Below, one piece after another: positions 36,587-37,343 of a DNA stretch of 37,343 nt (the first letter of the stretch is position 1; each line of letters starts with the position of its first letter). Position numbers and translations under genes: made by a program. The notes under the pieces are model-generated. The model saw only the letters and a program-made list of their open reading frames with translations, ran no database searches and was not told the DNA's origin. The DNA lies in contig JACOUN010000112.1 in assembly GCA_016177805.1 (NCBI GenBank), positions 1 through 37,343 on the forward strand, in the 5' to 3' direction. This DNA is from Rhodocyclales bacterium (GTDB lineage Bacteria; Pseudomonadota; Gammaproteobacteria; Burkholderiales; Rhodocyclaceae).

Positions 36587-37343
36587 TCAAGCCATGATCG
36601 CTTCGAGCAATTTGCGCACCGCCGGAGCGCGTTGCTTCAGGTCGGGCAGGGCGACGGTCTGCACGATGCGTTCCGGCCCGGCCATGGTGGTGTTGCGGTC
36701 GCGCTGGATGAGGCGGATGACCTTGCCCGGATCGATCGGCGCATTGGGGCCGAACTGGATGCTGATGCGGCTCTCGGACGCGTCGAGCTTGGCCACCCCG
36801 CAGGGCTTGACGAACAGACGCAGGCGGTGGGTTTCGATCAGTGCCTGGGTCTGCGGCGGCAGCTCGCCGAAGCGGTCGATGAGTTCTTCGTGCACGTCGC
36901 GCAGGTCCTGCTCGGTATCGCAGTTGGCCAGGCGCTTGTATAGCGTGAGGCGCTCCTGCACATCGGGGCAGTAGTCCGAGGGTAGTAGCGCCGGGGTGTG
37001 CAGGTTGATCTCGGACACCACCTCCAGCGGCTGCGACAGGTCCGGCTCCTTGCCGCTTTGCAGGTCGCGCACGGCGTGCTTGAGCATTTCGGTGTACAGC
37101 GAGAAGCCGATCTGCTGGATGTCGCCGGACTGGCTCTCGCCCAGCACTTCGCCCGCACCCCGGATTTCAAGGTCGTGCATGGCGAGGTAGAAACCCGAAC
37201 CGAGGTCTTCCATCGCGGTGATCGCGTCGAGGCGTTTCTGCGCCAGCACGGTGGGTTTGGCGTGGGCGTCGGTGAGCAGGTAGGCGTAGGCCTGGTGGTG
37301 GCTGCGTCCGACCCGGCCGCGCAACTGGTGCAGTTGCGCCAGG
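36587..37343 (-). CDS. mfd: Transcription-repair coupling factor Mfd, C-terminal part (cut by window edge)
   Basis: Mfd displaces stalled RNA polymerase with a RecG-like translocase and recruits UvrA. Only the last 252 residues are present; the gene continues beyond 37343. They begin in helicase motif VI (QLHQLRGRVGRSHHQAYAYLL, partly at the edge), followed by AMEDLGSGFYLAMHDLEIRGAGEVLG and the TRCF C-terminal domain (residues from about LPSDYCPDVQERLTLYKRLA). The stop is at 36587-36589. The 124 bases between this stop and the chemoreceptor start hold the sigma-28-like promoter; no clear terminator was seen. Confidence 0.95.
   Translation of the reverse strand, partial: LAQLHQLRGRVGRSHHQAYAYLLTDAHAKPTVLAQKRLDAITAMEDLGSGFYLAMHDLEIRGAGEVLGESQSGDIQQIGFSLYTEMLKHAVRDLQSGKEPDLSQPLEVVSEINLHTPALLPSDYCPDVQERLTLYKRLANCDTEQDLRDVHEELIDRFGELPPQTQALIETHRLRLFVKPCGVAKLDASESRISIQFGPNAPIDPGKVIRLIQRDRNTTMAGPERIVQTVALPDLKQRAPAVRKLLEAIMA

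Noticed and set aside
1-37343. tRNA, rRNA or CRISPR array
   Set aside because: No cloverleaf-like or repeat-spacer pattern was seen by eye on either strand.

Overview
The window is high-GC proteobacterial chromosome. Gene content and order (rpsB-tsf-pyrH-frr-uppS-cdsA-dxr-rseP-bamA-skp-lpxD-fabZ-lpxA-lpxB-rnhB, a bioA-F-H-C-D operon, aroG-serB, and a CHASE2 cyclase beside a FecR/TPR outer-membrane protein) point to a Gram-negative betaproteobacterium, possibly of the Rhodocyclales/Nitrosomonadales type. That placement is inference from gene content, not a phylogeny.

Region 1 (1-522) holds no convincing gene. Its first ~107 bases look like the 3' tail of a group II intron (tentative). It ends with a strong sigma-70-like promoter and a structured leader for rpsB. 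Region 2 (523-15940) is a long co-directional cluster. It covers translation (rpsB, tsf, frr), UMP kinase, undecaprenyl and CDP-diacylglycerol synthesis, the DXP isoprenoid step, RseP, the BamA/Skp outer-membrane assembly pair, the lipid A/fatty acid genes lpxD-fabZ-lpxA-lpxB, rnhB, a CopD-like membrane protein and a SpoU-type RNA methyltransferase. Many joints are 4-base stop/start overlaps. A 178-residue protein of unknown function follows (16072-16608).

Region 3 (16602-21312, minus strand) is a complete late biotin pathway operon, bioA-bioF-bioH-bioC-bioD, transcribed right to left; bioB is not in the window. Region 4 (21313-27233) is the accessory part. It carries a 435-base intergenic region with two perfect 14-bp inverted repeats, an AAA_14/DUF4143 ATPase whose start codon abuts one of them, a truncated REP-associated (Y1) transposase relic, yaaA, a cytosolic-type M14 carboxypeptidase coupled to an AEC permease, and a RhuM-Fic/Doc fusion gene. 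That last gene begins inside the stop codon of a short hsdS 3' relic, the scar of a lost type I restriction operon.

Region 5 (27287-37343, minus strand) has aroG-serB (stop and start codons abut), then a two-gene operon of a 1144-residue FecR-TPR-beta-barrel protein and a CHASE2 class III adenylate cyclase. A Cache-type chemoreceptor with a sigma-28-like promoter and the C-terminal part of mfd, cut by the window edge, complete it. The best candidates for something less described are the FecR-TPR-barrel/CHASE2-cyclase pair (a possible envelope-to-cAMP signalling unit) and the orphan RhuM-Fic gene with its HsdS scar. I saw no tRNA, rRNA or CRISPR array.
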